DNA from: DATFJZ01 sp046482845 | GTDB lineage: Bacteria > Desulfobacterota > Desulfobacteria > Desulfobacterales > Desulfobacteraceae | NCBI GenBank assembly: GCA_046482845.1 | Contig: JAWOEJ010000173.1 | Span: 1 to 5,425 of the forward strand | Direction: 5' to 3' | DNA: 5,425 bases | Part shown: positions 5,221 through 5,425 of the stretch, one piece after another | How the letters are laid out: each line of letters begins with the position of its first letter | How positions within the stretch are numbered: position 1 is the stretch's first letter | Translations under genes and position numbers: made by a program | Notes under the pieces: generated by a model | What the model saw: only the letters and a program-made list of their open reading frames with translations | What the model was told of the DNA's origin: nothing | Database searches by the model: none

Positions 5221-5425
5221 TTATTGATTTACAGAAATACTGCCCTTTTTTGTTACAGCATAAAGATCTGGGTCATACAGCGACGCTGCCTGAATTGAGG
5301 GAATGGTAAAATCTCCTTCAAACCCTGCTCTGATACTGTACTTAAATGTGGTGATGTCAGGAAAAGCGCTGAGATAGAAAACCGCTCTGTCCTCTCGGAC
5401 ATCAATATACTGCGCTTTTCTCAAT
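5221..5425 (-). CDS. C-terminal end of bacterial alpha-2-macroglobulin (partial)
   Basis: The 67 visible residues (YIDVREDRAVFYLSAFPDIT, then TFKYSIRAGFEGDFTIPSIQ and AASLYDPDLYAV) match the receptor-binding-like C-terminal domain of bacterial alpha-2-macroglobulins such as E. coli YfhM. In that family the pattern is REDR-x-V-x-Y, then TTF-x-Y-x-x-RA-x-x-x-G-x-F-x-x-P, then MYDP. These are large periplasmic lipoproteins of about 1,600 residues that trap attacking proteases, often through a thioester, which lies outside this window. The gene runs off the right edge, so its start, lipobox and thioester cannot be checked. The stop is TAA at 5221-5223. The reading frame continues unbroken to the edge. 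pbpC follows on the same strand, which supports the identification: the trap and the wall synthase are thought to act together in defence of the envelope. Confidence 0.87.
   Translation of the reverse strand, partial: LRKAQYIDVREDRAVFYLSAFPDITTFKYSIRAGFEGDFTIPSIQAASLYDPDLYAVTKKGSISVNQ

Overview
The window reads as a bacterial chromosome fragment, most likely from an anaerobic deltaproteobacterium-type lineage (Desulfobacterota, perhaps Desulfobacterales). This guess rests on protein flavour, the alpha-2-macroglobulin/PBP1C pair and the style of the intergenic repeats, not on a marker gene. It has two halves. The left half (about 1-2700) is an accessory patchwork of toxin-antitoxin genes, gene scraps and repeats. 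The right half (2726-5425, minus strand) is an orderly envelope locus.

Left half. Bases 1 to about 109 are an internal piece of a transketolase gene that breaks off and runs directly into a yefM-like antitoxin lacking its N-terminal third. A complete yoeB toxin follows, overlapping the antitoxin by 8 bp. From about 564 to 946 only minus-strand remnants are visible: a piece resembling the start of a DDE transposase, and an unrecognised open stretch. A minus-strand gene at 927-1367 encodes a small PD-(D/E)XK nuclease-like protein whose coding signal continues upstream of every usable start codon, so its 5' end looks damaged or was replaced by repeats. A 31-bp tandem repeat (1496-1558) then precedes a second, intact toxin-antitoxin operon: a DUF1778/TacA-type ribbon-helix-helix antitoxin (1628-1894) and a TacT-type GNAT acetyltransferase toxin (1896-2429). 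This operon has a strong Shine-Dalgarno site and a small palindrome that may be its operator. The 2430-2725 gap holds a large nested inverted repeat (2559-2646) and no convincing gene.

Right half. On the minus strand, the C-terminal end of a bacterial alpha-2-macroglobulin (5221-5425, cut by the window edge) is followed by a full-length pbpC (2726-5080, penicillin-binding protein 1C). This is the classic pairing in which a periplasmic protease trap is coupled to a peptidoglycan synthase thought to repair the wall after attack. The 140-bp gap between them carries a repeat-like element (5130-5211). Its 15-bp boundary motif recurs exactly at 1458-1472, at the damaged 5' end of the nuclease-like gene.

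I see no wholly new multi-gene system. The items most worth a second look are the transketolase/yefM chimera, the truncated nuclease-like gene with its shared 15-bp motif, and the three distinct repeat families packed around the toxin-antitoxin modules.
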